Source: Heloderma charlesbogerti
Lineage: Eukaryota > Chordata > Lepidosauria > Squamata > Helodermatidae
Direction of reading: 5' to 3'
Assembly (NCBI GenBank): GCA_026122225.1
Contig: JANEZZ010002682.1
Coordinates: 558,001-622,000, forward strand
DNA: 64,000 bases
Below, piece by piece: positions 39,811 to 54,800 of the stretch. Numbering within the stretch: position 1 is the first letter of the stretch; every line of letters starts with the position of its first letter. A program made the translations under genes and the position numbers. The notes below the pieces were generated by a model. The model saw only the letters and a list, made by a program, of their open reading frames with translations. It was not told where the DNA came from and did no database searches.

Positions 39811-42800
39811 TTAAACAAACGGAAAGAAAAAGTCAAAGGGCAAGTTAGCCTCAATGGTTGGTCGAGCCTTGTAACCTGGCTCGGCAGGTGCAGCGACATC
39901 AATGAAAGTGGCAGAACTGAGTATCTGGATGGTTCTTTGGCTTCCTGAATCAACCTGCAAGAGAGGCACATATGTGTATTCCACAAACTGGTCCCACTCC
40001 AAATAAACAAAAGGAACACAGAAAGAAGAGTTTAATTTCCTACACAGAATGAAGTCCAAAGTAGATTATTGTGCCGATGCTGGGGGCTACCTAGCAGAAT
40101 ACATGGCAACAAGGATCCACGGGGAGAAGGGTTTGAAGTCAAAGCTGTGTACATTTCGTACAGGAGCTTAGTGCAGAAACGTTTCACTTCTGCGTAGCGT
40201 TTGAAGCTGGAAGTTGAATGCTGGGGGTCTCCCAGGCAATTTGAAAACATCCATATGCATACAACTTCCCACTTCCAATATGCAGCAGCTACCTAATGAC
40301 ATTAAGCTCCTGTAATAATTCTGAACAAGTGCAGAATAAAGCTTCTATAAAAACCCATCTTATTTTAAAAAATCCTAGGCCTCATGGCAGGAGAAAAGGG
40401 TTCATACTTTCAATGAAATCCGAGTAACTGGGGAGAGGTTGAGGAGGGTTCCCAGTAGTCATGGGGTGTAGCTTTGGGACCCTGCCTAGCTCTTTGCCCA
40501 TTCCCATGATTAGCGGAAACAGAATACATTTCTACAAACTGCCTATTTATTAGATCATACCCATTCTGAGTTTCTAATACTCAAGCACATGGCCCTGCTT
40601 AAACCAGCGACAGGAAACTGGCAGCCCCCGGCTCAATTCCAGCCCCAGCTTTATCTGCTAGGACTTAGGCAAATAGTGGGGCCAACTGGATGGAGAGAGA
40701 CAGCGTAAGCAAGACTGTGCTGCCACTAAAAATGGCAATTCTGCATCTTGTGGCCCCTCCCCCCATGCAGAACAGCATACTTCAGGTGCTGTTGTCATTA
40801 CACTGTGCGTTTTTGCATCACAGGCTGCTACAAGGGGCGCACATATGCATTCAGAGCAATGACATCAAGATGTGAGGTAAGTAGTTCTTTGTGTTATGGG
40901 AGGGGCAGTGGGTGGACAACACAATACTGCTGTTTTCAACAGTAGTTGAGAGAGTATATCCCTCTTTTCTTTTCCAAAAGAAAAATTCAATGTTAAAAAA
41001 ACATACAGTACAAAGAGATCAGAATAGGCCAATAGACAGGTCCCTTCCTACCATGCGGAATGGCTGTAGGATGGGAGGGGGCAGCAGGCTGATCAGAAGG
41101 GCCTTGCTCTCTCCTCCAGCTAAGCAAGAGGGATGGTGTGTGGTTTCAGCCACAGTCTCCCTTCCTACAGACAGCATTAAAGCTAAAATGAGGAAGAATG
41201 CTTAGCAGCATGCCTCCTACCGCTCCCCCAGAGTCCAGAAAGCTTCCCTTCAAAGCTTGTGGGTGGCAGTCAGCTCAATCCCACCTTTAGCGCTGAAGCA
41301 TGAAGAAAAAGCCCTTAACATACTGCAGTGCACCAAGAGTTCCCTTTCCATGGGAAAGGCCAGGTTCATTGGCCAGACATCTGTCTCACATATACACAGT
41401 ACCTTGCAAGCTTGGAACGAGCACTTTAGTTAAAAATACACCCAACGTGTTGCTACATTTCCTTCCACCACAGGAGATCACCACCCACCTGGGGTAAGGC
41501 AGCTGTCATCACTGTCACTGTGATGCTCACGATTTTAGCCTGGGGGTTAACTAAGGAGCCATATTTAGTCCATTTCACTTCTAATTCAAACGAGACAGGA
41601 ATTTCGCAGGTGGTCTTTAAAAAAAAAAAACAGATTCAAATCCTGCTGAGCCATAAATAAGTAAAATAACTACACCCTTCTGTGTCATGGCTAACCTGGG
41701 GTCCTCACCCTCCTCAGTCTATGGTCTCTGTTAATCGGGGGGTGGGGGTGGGGGATAATTTGGATTTCCCATCCCAGCAACCAAAATACTTGAAGGAGAT
41801 CAGGTCCTTAAGAGTGCTTTTGTTCTAGGACAATTCTTGGAGGGAAAGAAACTGCCCACGTTAACATAAGCCAGGGTGGGTGACCTCTTACCGCTTTGGT
41901 GACATTGTAATAAATCTGCACCCAGTCCAGTCCATTCTGGGGCAGAGAATCTCCAAAAGAGGCCACGCAATCTGGAAAGTTTTGACCCTTCAGCGCATTT
42001 AGGAGTGCTGGGGCCAAGAGCTTGCAGTCCATATCCTTGGTAATTCTTTGGGGAAAGAAAATCGCCAAGTCAACACTGCTCGATGGCAGCCTATCACCCA
42101 CTGCCCATAAACATGCTTTGTAAAGCAGTGACACTAGTAGCCCCTGTCATCTGGTGCTCTTCTGTCGCTTAGTAGGATAATGCTACTGATCTGATTCAAG
42201 GGCAGGGGATACGTTCTGATAATACATGGTATGAAGGGGAGAAAGAAATCCAATAAATCACTTAGACCGGCCTTCCCCAACTGGCTGGAGCATGCTGGGA
42301 GGCGTAGTCCAACAAAGCTGGAGGGCACCAGTTGGGGAAGGCTGACTTGGACCGTTTGCATCATTCTCTCTTTGTTTGCCTGAGTCACCAACTGAATTGT
42401 ACTTGTTTTAAACAAGTGAGCAGAAATGCTAAGAGGGAATCTTTGGGGTGTTAACAAGCAATTGCCTAAACAGCAGGTAACATTGGCTGGCAACTACTAT
42501 GGCTAGAAGGCCACTTTGAATGGAGGGTGGCAAGCACTTCTCCCCCCTAGGGATCTGGTAGCCATCAGCTTCCCAGTCACTTTTGCTAGCTGAAGTTGTG
42601 GGGAGAGACGACTTGACTGCTTGTCAAGTCAAGCATAAAAATTTTCATAAAAACACACAACAAGGGTTATTGGAAGAAGGGACCCAGATGTGCTGTGCGT
42701 TGGAGAGGTGTCATTCTATGTAATGGATCGTGTTTGTTATATCCATTGGGTATGTGCTAGAAATTCAAGATGTCAACACCCAATGGCAGGCAACTCTGCC

Positions 42801-45800
42801 ATCTTGCTAAGTGAGACGTTTGTGTTAAGACGTTCTTAAGCATCAAAATAACGATGAGAAATTGCATGTCTTAGTAAATGGCCTGCTTCTGTCCTTACTG
42901 TAGTTGGCATCCAGACATCATGTTGTATCCAAACAATACCGGAGTTCTGATTCCTTCTACAGCTAAACAATCCTGAGTGGATGTGCTTTTCATTATGGTA
43001 AGCTGGCCTCCTTCATTCGCACTCTGAATGATTCCAGAGGTAAACGCAAAGAGTTAAGGGAAAACAAACAAACTATAAAACGACTGAATCTTTGAACTGC
43101 CTTGTGAGAGGAAGCTGCCTTATACCAGATCAGCCTGTTTGTCCATCTAGCTCAGTACTGTCTGCTCCATCTCCACGTTGTGAGGCAGAAAAGGGTTTTA
43201 CCCATCACCCACTACCTGGCCCTTTCAACTGGAGATGCTGGGGATCAAACTGGGGATTTTCTACACACAAAGCAGGAGCTCTGCCACTGAACCACTGTCC
43301 CTTCCCCCAAATGCAGACAGCCATGCGAGGGCAATCCCTACCAGCTCGCTCTCAATGCTGGAACATCTGGCCAATGCCATAATATCCAACCTGCTCTCCA
43401 GTATCCCACCCAAATTCTATGAGTGAGCCTGAACTCTCTGGGAGGATGGGATATGATGTGGGTTCCTACAGCCCCGCTGAATGGTGGGTGTGGCAACAAG
43501 GTTCAGAAAGACAAAGCAAGGCTGAGAATGAAAAGCCTCGGCTGTAACCCTTGCAGAACTCCTGGCATCAAGTGCCCACAGCTTATTCAGGCCAAGAGAA
43601 CCCAGGAGGCACAGCAGCACATTTGCTGCTGATGCCGCACTTCTGCACTAGCTTTCCTGCCATTTCTCTCCAGGACAAAAACTGGAAATGGCTGTTCAGC
43701 ATATGCGCCCCCATCTGGGGTCTACGTCTACTGTCATCAGTTCAGGATGGAACAAAGCAACGTTTCTCACTATCATTTTTCCAGGCAGGGAGAATTTTGG
43801 AGACCTGTTATAAGCTATGTTTAGATAAAGAGAAAAGGATATCCAGTTGACCTAACTCCAGCCTTGATTGGTAGTCCGACAACATAACCAGGGCTTCCGC
43901 TGAGAGAAACAGGCCGAGTATCTTGCTATTTAAAAAAACAAACCGACATACAAGGTTTAACACTACTTACTTTCCATTAGCTGTTTGTTTCGAATGCAAA
44001 ACAACTAATATGAAAATTCTCCCTTAGGATTATAAATGCTTCATCAATCATTGTTTAATAAGCACTGAACTATTTCAATAACTGTTTTCATATTATTGTT
44101 GTTGCTTCAACCTCATGCGGAAGGCACACAGATATGAATAATTTTCAGACTTTGGGCTGTGAAGGAAATGAGAGCACACTTGGGAGAATTTTAAACACAG
44201 GTTACTGAACTCCCTCCTTTTTTGAGAAAGCTGTGTTTTCTTCCAGCGCCATCACCTATTTTTCTGAAGGATGTGTGTTTTTAAAATCTGGCTTCCTAAA
44301 GAAATAATTAAAAATACTTTGGGAAGATACCTGAATGAAACGGATCTCAAAGGTCTGCTGTACAAAAGATGCCGCCATGTTAACGGTTCCCAGGACCAAA
44401 GACACAGCCGCACCAATTATTTCGCCTGCCTCTGTGAAGGTGATAAGATAACTTGCCTGAAAAACAAAGAACATTATGCAAAGTAATTAGCGGGAAGGCC
44501 AGCTAGGAATACAAATAATAAACTCCTGCTTATTGTTTGTATTATGCCCGTAGTGTTCATACTGCTTTACCACGTAACACAAGCAAAATAGATGTCCTTG
44601 CCCCAAGAGCTTACGATTTAAACTTAGACTGGGAGGGTGGGAAGGGACGGGGAGAGAAAGAAGCCAAGGTAACCAAAGATGGAAAGCAAGCAAATGTGTT
44701 TCCATATGCTCAGGCTTTGTTTCACAGTTGTGGGTGAGGGAAATGCTTCATGGAAGAGGTAGGTAGGTTCTGAGCTGTGGTTTGATCATTTATGGTAGGT
44801 TTTGAAGTGCTATGTCTATTGTTGTTAATATAATAGATTACAAACTGCTTTGGGCACTATCTTGTGGAGAAAGGGCATGTGACTAACTGAATGAAGGCAT
44901 GGCATGGGTTTCCTGGGACAGCATTGGAGGCACTGGTGTGTTTTTTTAATCAATTATCCATTCGAACTGGCACTTTTCACTACTGATGGCAATGTGTCTG
45001 TTTTTATGCTAATAACTGCAGATCTAGAGAAAAGATGAGCACCTATTTCAATAAACATCAAGTGAGTTGATCCGACCATCTGTCTATCTCCCCCAGCTTT
45101 TCGATTCGATGAAGCACTTGTTCACAGTCCTACAAGTCATTTGGTTTCCGCAACTAAGTATGAGCCGCTACTCTTATCTTCTCAAGAAATGCAGAGCGGA
45201 AAAGGTAATCGGACACCTACCTCAAGAACTGAGTTGTTGCATGACTGACCGTTTAACGCAGGAAGTAGAGCACCGAAGTTGTCCAGACGCGTGCGCAGCC
45301 CCTCCAGAGTCTGCACAGTGATGGACTGGATGGTGATGTTCACCTGAAAATATAACCGAGCAGCCTCAGCAGACAAAGAGTTGCTACTTTTTCTTAATAG
45401 CTGATAAGATAGCTCACTGTCTTCTACACAAGCTAGAAAAAGCAGATCTTGACACATATATGGTTTACCCACAGCAGTGATTATGTCCTCGGCCACCTGG
45501 CTTCGGGGAGGAGCTGCCTTTGCCCTCATCATTACTGTGTCCCCAAGTGCAGCCATTTACTTTTTCCCATAGATAGCAGCAGCAACCACTTGCTTACATG
45601 GGAGAAAGTAACGGGGTGCACTCTCAAGGACATCACCACTCGCCATAGTGAGTCATGGCACCACCCTCTGGCGAGCACAGGGAGCGACCAGCATCCTCAG
45701 CTTTGATCCCTGCCATGTCCCCAGCTCCGAGACTGGGAGGAAGGCCGGGAGCTGGTTGGTAGCTGCGTGGCCAAGGCGTTAGAATACCTTGGCCACAGAG

Positions 45801-48800
45801 GGCCAAACTCACACTCGTATGCGCTCACACACGCACCCTCGTGCCCACACATACACACACACGTACCCTCACTAGAGACATGAGGGCCCAGGAAATCTCC
45901 CCAGAAAAATCTGGTCGGATGGAAAAATCGGACATTTGTGGGAATGCTGAAAAAAAAATGCTAGGAAATATTTCCTCTTTGGGAATGAGCATAATCCGTT
46001 TTAAGACAAGGTTTATGTCAGGGCCCAGCTTCAGTACTGCAGTGGGCCTTGTAGGTTATAGCCGGGATTTGATTAGAAGTAGTCTGGAAGGGACTGGGCC
46101 TATTCAGTGTGTGGAATGTCAGAGTCTGTGTGAGCTTATCTCTGTCAGTGTTCTCAGTGCAGAGCCAGGGGGAGTCACCCAACTCCTTGTCTACCTGCTG
46201 GTGTGGCCTTGGCAGGCAGGGAGGCTGGAAGCTGCCCGTGAGAACCTAACAGAGGAGGGGTGTGGTTTGCAGAAGAGTTGCCCAGGTTGAAGCGTCACTG
46301 CTGGAGGGCTGAGCAGTGACACCCTATTCAGACAGGGGCCTTGCTGAAAGGCTAAAGGCCCTTATCTGTCAAGGGATGTGGGGGGGGGGCGGGGTGTCCT
46401 ACAGTCACGCCTTCCCTTTTAACCTGATGCAAAGGTGAAGAGCCTTTGCTAGGAACATCTCGTCTTCATTGCCCAAAGCCTCCTCTGTTTGGATCCATCA
46501 TTGTCTGGGCTTTTGGAAGTACTCTCCATATGGACTGGAACTTTGGATTGTTAAGGACTTGCCATGAAAAGTACTGTGAGGCTTTTCATAGATTTGAACT
46601 CTCATTGCTGTGGATTGTGTGTTTGTGTTTGGAGTCAGCTCAGTGTATGGCAGGCTGGGTTTGATCTACGACTTTTGGACTTCCCTCTGCCAGAACTCAA
46701 GTAGTGTGGAGTTGCCAATGCAAAAGCTGGAACTCCTTATGTGTGTGGGTATGCCCTTCCTAAGATCTTGATGGGCCTTGACCATGTTGCCTGGAGTTAA
46801 CAACAAAAGATTCAAAGTTGGACTCTCTATGTGTGTGGGTTGTTTAGGTCTTTCAAGAAGTTATCCCTTGATTGCCTGATGGGTTCATTCCAGGAATCAT
46901 TCCCTTTCCATGTCCGGGGTTGGAACCCTGTGAAAAGATTGTCTGGGTTAGGTACCCAGAAATCCAGAGTCCCTTCCCTTGTGTTCAGAACTGTGGAGAT
47001 GGCAACAGAGAAACCACGTTGATGAGGATCTCAGTCACGGTAGTAGTGTTTTGCTTTGGACTGTTCTGGAATTACATAGAGCTTACAGCTACTGACCATC
47101 AGCTATATGATTTCTGAAGAGTGTAACCATTAAGCTTTTGCTGTGGGATTCCCTGCAATAAAGAAATCTCATTGATTTGGGGGTCCTGTGTCAGATTGCC
47201 TGAGCATGTGCACTGGGGGGACCAGGAAACCTGACAGTTTTACTCACTCAAAATGTATAGTAAGAAGATTTGTATGTGAGACAATGTCTGGCATTAGAGA
47301 ATAGTAACTCCTGTGTCGATTGGAGACACGTACAACAGACCAATCCAAGGTGCATTTCTTTGCCTAGAGGGTCTTGCCTTCTTCAGGAGAGGAGCGTACA
47401 GCGCCTTCCTTTTTCACAAATTGCTTCTTGCCTTCTACTCTGATGCTGGAAGCTAGTCTTTGATGCTAGAAACGTTGATGCTAGTCTGGAAATGCTAGAA
47501 ACTACTGTCTGCTTATATGAAATCATGGCTGCAATCTTATACACTTCCCTAGTAGTAAATCTTATTGAACGCAATTCAGCCGGAGTAGACATGTATCAGG
47601 TAGCACTGTAAACAATCATGCTCTTGAAGTTGTAATCCTATACATGCTTACTGGGAACTAAGGTCCACTAAACAGAGTAGGTCATACTTCTGAGTAAACA
47701 TGCATAGGATTGCTCTGTAAACATCATTAATATGTCAAACGGTACAATTTTATATGCTAAGTTATAAATGATGCATTTAACATGTTAAAACAGTAACGCA
47801 AGTTTTGGTGTGATAAGTATGACCTCTATTTCAGTTTTTCCCAAAATGTGCATCTCCTACCTGCCCACCCCCAACACACACACAAAAGGGGAAAAAGATT
47901 CCGCCCCCGCCAGCTTCAGTACTTCCAGGAATCTTACACCTCTGGCTCTTGCATACACCCACATACACGCATAAGACTCGATGGTCTTATAGGCCCCTTC
48001 CAACCCAACTATTCTATGACACTATTCTATGATTCTATGCTCACACCTGCCTGCATACATGCAGAGCAATTTCACACTATAAAGGTATATATAAGTTTAC
48101 TATTATATATACCAGTATAAAGGTATATATAATGTAAGTTTACTATCAATCTGCTAAAAAAGAGATTTAACTTGGAAGGTCAAATCAGAGGTAATCATCC
48201 AGTTATCCCTTAATTGTAACATTCATGTGGCAAGAGACTGTGTGTACCATGTGCCCACAAATAAACAGCAAATCAGTCAAAAATCAGAATAAAGAGACAC
48301 GTACCATTTGCCTTGAATTTGGTACCTAATGGGAACAAAGGAAGAAGCAGCATTTCAGACACAGCTTTTGGGGGAGGGGAGAAGTGGTGAGCAGTTACAC
48401 CCCCATCCCTAATATCTGTGTTTATGTCAGTGAACCAGGGGTCCTGCAAGTCTTAATTATACCTACAAATAAAAATGGTGTGAACATTTATTTCTGAATG
48501 AAAACCAAATAGACCTGTAATCCTGACTTCTTTCCCTGTTCCTCCATTTTTTACATACAAAATCCCACTCTTTCTGATGACTCTCAAAATAAACACTCAC
48601 AGCCAAAATGTTAGAATTGATGTAGAACTGCATGCTGAGTGCTGGAATGGTGGTGCAGTTGTCTGCCTCGAACATCGTGTTGCATTTCACAGCCTGGTTC
48701 ACTAGAAACCCTGGAGAAACCACAAAACACAAGAGAATCACCAGAAAAACTTCATAGATTGGCAGGCAGGCACCAAACACTATTGCACATTAGATAGGAG

Positions 48801-51800
48801 GAGCCAAGCAGAAGAAATTGGGCAGCATACACCGGTGCGGCATTCATGAATGTTAGACCAAAGCAATTCTGGCTTGTTATGCATGAAGCAGCCCAGAAGG
48901 TCTTCCTAGCCATGCTAGATGTAGGAGATGAACCCGGGACACTCCACCAACAACCTAAGGCCACTCTCAGGTTCCTAAGAAACCGCCTCCCTTTCTCTAC
49001 CCCTCTGCCTCTCCACATTTCTCTCTCCCCACCCAACCCAGTTTCGAAGTTCCAAATTCCTATCCTCGGTTCAAGACAAAAATAACTGGAACAAGAAAAG
49101 ATCCCAAGTTTTGGAAAGAAAACATTCTCCAAAGAACTGTGAGACTGCTGCAATGCATTTCAAAGGAGCAGCCACAGTCCAGATGCACCTTAAAGACTTG
49201 TAGCACGGGCTGTAGCTCACTGTAACAGACACAATGATCCCCAGCTGGGTTCTCCAGAAAGGACGAAGGTGATATTCAAGTAGACACCCCCAAACTGTTG
49301 CACGGAAAGAGCCAGCAAAAGGCAGGGCATTCTCTCTGACCTGCAGGGTTACTGTGAGCGCACTGGGAAAGGAAGAGAGGAGCAGGCAGCCTTAGAAACC
49401 CATCTGAAGTCTGTATAGGATCCTTAAACTGTCAACAGAAAACACACAGGTTTCATTTTCTACATGTAAGAAGTGACACAAGATACACATTAGCCTCTTG
49501 CCGCTGATATGCTCTAGCCTAACGTTCTAATCTTCAGTGGCACAACACCACTGGAGATGGCCAGTTTTTATGGCCATTCTAACAGGTTACAGGTACAACA
49601 AAGCAGATACAATGTGTGAGATCTTTTCCTCTTTACTTCATATCTGTTGGTCTTGTTTGCATCAGTGGCATGCCAGGTGTCTGATTCAACTGTCAGTGCA
49701 AGATCATTTTCAGTGCCAAAGCTGTCCCCACCAAATTGCTGAAGCAACGTATCAAAATTCTGTGAAGTGGGTATTTCTGGATCCTGAAAAGACAAAGCAG
49801 CTTTGTCTGCCAGAAAAAAAGAAAGAAAAGTTCAGTGGATCACATTTAATTGCAGTAACAATGGCATATTAGGACTGATTTCACTAAAAACTACTGAGAT
49901 TCATAGAAGTTCTTCCTTGTCTGGGATCACATGGAGAAAACCCGATCAGAAATAAGGCATAGATAGTTCTATGAGCAAATGTGAAGGGTCACAGTACTCA
50001 GGCTGAAGGGAAAGTGATGTTCCTTCCTTGGTGGGGGCTGACCTCTAAGATGGAGAGATCAGTGGAGGCTGATGGCTCCAATGTCAGTGAGGCAGTAGAT
50101 CCCCTCCTGGTTTCAGTCAGAACCAGGCAGAACTCTAAAAAAGCTTTGCACCTTGGATAGCGCTCTTAGAGTTCTTACTGGCTCTGACTGAAGCCTAGAG
50201 TGGATTTATCACCCCACTGACATCGGAGCCAACAGCCTTTACTGGGAGAGATTCTATTTTATATCCCAATGAACACCTGCAGAATCATAATGCCCAGGAA
50301 AACAGCTTAACCATGGCTGGAAGACTGGAGCAGAAGCTAATACAAATGCATTCAAGTCATATTTTACTTGACTGAGACCCACTTTGCATGATACTTCGGG
50401 TTCACCATGGGTTGTTCAATCCCTGGTAAGTTACGGTGTGTGTCGAGTGCCATTTTAAATATGCAACCCCTGATTGGGATGACTGTGGGAGTACTGTGTT
50501 GTGTGAACCCAGCCATCGTGGGTTATTTGAGGGTTACACAACCCTACTACAAACCAAAGGTTATCTGAGAGTTGTTTACCCCTCAAATAACCCACACTGA
50601 CAGGCTTTGCATGACATGGCAGCCGACTGACTGGAGGTTGCATATTTAAAATATGCATGCACTGTGGTTCACTGGGGATTAAATAACCCACGGTGAGCCA
50701 GTTTGTTGTGCAGACCAGATGAGAGTCTTGTTTTTTTAACACACTTCAAGCCTTCAGGATGGGGCTGGCTATACATCCAAATAAGATAGATAAAATGACC
50801 TGTACTATCCTCCATGCTGCAAGTCTCGGACATGCCACCGAAAACAGTTTCGGGCTGAGATTAAATTCTGTTAAATGCTTCCCTCAATCACTATGTAATC
50901 AAACACATTTGCCTGCACCTTTGCTCAAAATACCCAGATGCCAGAGGCTGGGGACAAAACAGGGGTATACTGCATGTGTCTATCAGTCTCTCTGTCACAC
51001 ACACACACACAGTGCCCAGCCCTTCTCGTTCTCCCTCATCATTTCAGCCCTTGACATGAGGCTTTTGAAGAAGCTTACACCTGACCTGGTGCTACTTACA
51101 GTTGGCGGTCTGAATGCAGAATATGCTGGGGTTGACCTTGTCGGCTAACTGAAATATCCTCTTGGGGAGGTGCGCTGCTGGGTCTACTGAATAGAGAGCT
51201 TCTTGCTGCCTGCAGAGCTGACTGTCACCTCTCCAAAGGGGAGGCAGGGGGGAAAGAAGTTTTTTTAAAAATACAATCTATTTACACATAGGAAATCTTT
51301 AGGATATGGAGTGTGAACAGCCTGCCGGGAGGGAACACTTCTGGAGCCTGCCATGGTACTGCAGCAGCCATGTCCTATTAGAGCCTGCAGCTCAGGTCTC
51401 CAGTTCTAAAAACAAGGCACATAAACGATAAAAATTACTCATTACAAGACTCTTGCCACCAATACAGAAGGGGTGTGGAGCGGGGTAGACGCCTTCCTTT
51501 CATTTCCATACCACCCAACAGCCAAAGCTTTCTGGGCAGTTCACAGAAATGACTATCTGAAATACAGAGAAACATAATATAAAATCTTTGACAAACAAAA
51601 ATTAAAACCAGTTTAAAACAGCTAAAAAACACTTGAAATAAAATAGCAGGACCCAATAAAACAGACATAAATAACCTCATTGTATGCCATCAAATGCCTG
51701 AGAGCAGAGTCTTAACCTGTTGCTGAATAGATGACAACGCTGGTGCCAGCAGACCTTCCATGGGGACAGCATTGCACAATTCCACCAAAAAGGTCCCTCT

Positions 51801-54800
51801 TCCCTTGTTGCCATCCTCTGAACCTCCCTCCAGAGGTTCATGATTGCAAGTCATGCCCTCCAGATGTTTTGAACTACAACTCCCATCATTCCAGACCATT
51901 AGTCATGCTGGCTGGGGTTGATAGGAACCGAATTCTAAAACATCTGGAGGGCACCAGGTTGGGGAAGGCTATTCTAGAGGGCCAGGAATATTTCTTTGTA
52001 ATCTGGTATTGTAAAGTGGCCACATTTTAGCAGTGCTTTCCAGAGGGAACAGCACAGAAACGTTATGTGCTGCCTCTCTATCAGCAAGGCCACGTTTCTT
52101 TTCATCTAGAATTCAGGAAGCTTTCACTTTGACGTCTCTAATAATGCTGAAAGTACCTGAATGTGGGTGGCAAATCAGCATTGTTTGCCATAACAATGGA
52201 AAGCATCAATCCCAGGTGATGGAGTGAGTCAGTTCCAAGGAGCTGAGAATAAGCCTTCACAGCAAGATTGGGCTGATGTATCAGTGGGGAGGGGAGGAGA
52301 GGGGAGCAGTTTGATAAATGCGGCCTTTTGTCCTGAGAATTCATACTGCTATTTTGAACACACTTTAAAAAAATAATGTGAAAGAGGTACATGTTTCAAG
52401 ACCTGAAGCCTGCAACAAGAAAACTCGTTAGTATATTTGTACTTAGCAGGAATACCACCAGCCAGCATAGCTTTACTGGGTTGTCAAATTCACAATGCAC
52501 AAAACCACCAGAAGCATAAACGGTTATTGGGAGGAGAGTAGCTCGAATGCCCAAAGATGAAATCAGTGGGATGTTCCACATGTACAGTGCCCAGCACACT
52601 AATCAGACAGAATGGGGACTGTAATGGACATTAATAGTACATGCTTTATATATAAGAACATCCTTAAAAAAAAAAAAAAACTCAGTGGGTCTAAAATTAT
52701 TCTTTCCAGAAGGAGACAGAGTAAGAATGCACTTTTTTAAAAAAATCAGCAACATCAAATTAGGCATTCAAGTACAAGGGGTGTAGTGCTTTGGTTATCG
52801 TATTGTGCAAACGCAGGATTCAGCACATATAGGAAACTTCAGCTTACATTTTACGTTGAATTTCAAATAGAGTTGTCTGACCCATTACAGCTGCAAGACA
52901 AGCTTGAAAACTGTTGGGCAATGCCAGAAAGTGATATGCCAGAAGCCAGAAAGGAGGTTGAGACGTCTACACAGTTCTTCTCCTGGTTAGCCAACATTTG
53001 GCAACATTAGAATACATGAGCAAACTCTGCTCAGCTTGCCTGGTTTTCAGCATACAGAATTCAGCTTTTAGCCTAGAATCTCAGCTACCTTGCTGCTAAA
53101 TCTAGATTTCCTTTTTAACACATTCCTGTTAATATGCCCTCCAAGGTAAAACATTCTTATGACTAAGACATTTCAGATAAAAAGTCCTCAATGTATGTAT
53201 GGATCCAGCAACAATTCTTAACATGCAAGCTAAAATCATGGTCTGTTCCCATTGAAGTAAAAGCTCTTGAATTGAAAAGAAATAAGAACCAATTCAGAGA
53301 TGTAACTTTTGGCTCTCATGGGGTTGTATACAACTTCAGAATACACAATGGCGAGGGGGGGATCATTTTTCTAAAAGCATCTCCACATCAAATATCTCCC
53401 TTCACACAGAAGACTCGCACATCAGGGAGAACCCTTTTAATTTAGCTATCTGCCTAATGTGCTGGGTTATCACATTCAGGGACATTCTGATGTGGGGAAT
53501 CTTCCAGAGAAATTACCTCCCACATATTCTGAGAGTATACAGAACATATGGTATAGTCCTATGAGAGGACTGTGCCACCAAAACTGTGTATTTGAACCAG
53601 CTCTTATTTCCATTCCATTCAGAAGCTTTTACTTCAAGAAGCACTACAGCAGGCTTAGATACTATGCTTTTGCTTAAACAGACAAGCAAACTCTACTCCA
53701 TACATTCTGAAGTGGTACTGTCACATATAGGCTGCAGCACAAACCCTACTTGAACATCTGAATCCACTCTAAAATGCACCTTCAAATTTCTTATTTGCAC
53801 AGACACTTACGTGACAACAGGAACTGAACATTCAGTGAAGAGGCTGAAATCTGCAGCAGTGCAGACAGGGTCACAGCAGCAATTTACATCACACTGATCC
53901 ACCAGGAGGTCACAGACACACAATTTCGCCACTAAAAACAAAGTTTTGGATAGCAAAATAGTAGTGCATCTTAAGGAGTGTACCGTTTCAAAAATTAATC
54001 TGTTTATACCAGGGGTAGGCAACATGGTGCCCTCCAGACATTTTGGACTACAATTCCCGTCAGCTCCAGCCAGCATGGCCAATGGTTGGGATTATGGGAG
54101 TTGTAGTCCAAAACATCTGGAGGGCACTGGATTGCCTACCCTGGGTTTATACTATTATATACAGATTCACAAAACCAGGAAGTTTCAAGGACTTCCTTTT
54201 AAGATAGCCATCCAAAGGCTTCTTTCCTGCCAGCATTTTGCACTTATATAAATCTGGTCTGTAATACGGGAGGAAAGCCATTTAAAAATAAGTAGAAGTT
54301 ACTCTTACTAAAGTGTTTGATGTGTGTGTACGTGTGTCTGCCCTGTTTATATATCTGTAGCTACGCTATTTTCATATTATGCATAATACTGTATTTTTAA
54401 GGTTTTTCATCTCTGTAGACCGCCCAGAGAGCTTTAGCTATTGGGCAGTATAGAAATATAATAAATGAAATGAAATTATGCTCCCGATTCCCAAAGGTAT
54501 TCTTTGCCTTTGATTTTAAAACTGTGAGGTGTGTCAGCCAGGTACACTCAGCCATTGGGCCTGCCCTGCCGATCAGACCAAAGGTCCATGAAGTGACAGC
54601 TGCCTCCCGGCTCTGTTCTTTGCCCCAGGACCCGCTGCTCGGACTGCTTCTGCATGGGGAGGCTCCACCGACTTCCTATGACAACTGCCTCCTCCTGCGT
54701 CTTCTCTCGCCTTTCCCGCATCTCCGTACAGTTTCCATCCTCCGCACTGATCCTATTTCCACCCCATCTAGAGGTGCTGGGACGGGGCTCACCGTCGGCC

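Noticed and set aside
43020..43027. Conventional AG acceptor 'attcag' for TCTN1 exon 10
   Set aside because: It would delete the conserved S-G-I-I-Q residues, and its partner GT donor (GTCAAC) is poor. The AT-AC boundaries keep the residues and have the U12 branch site.
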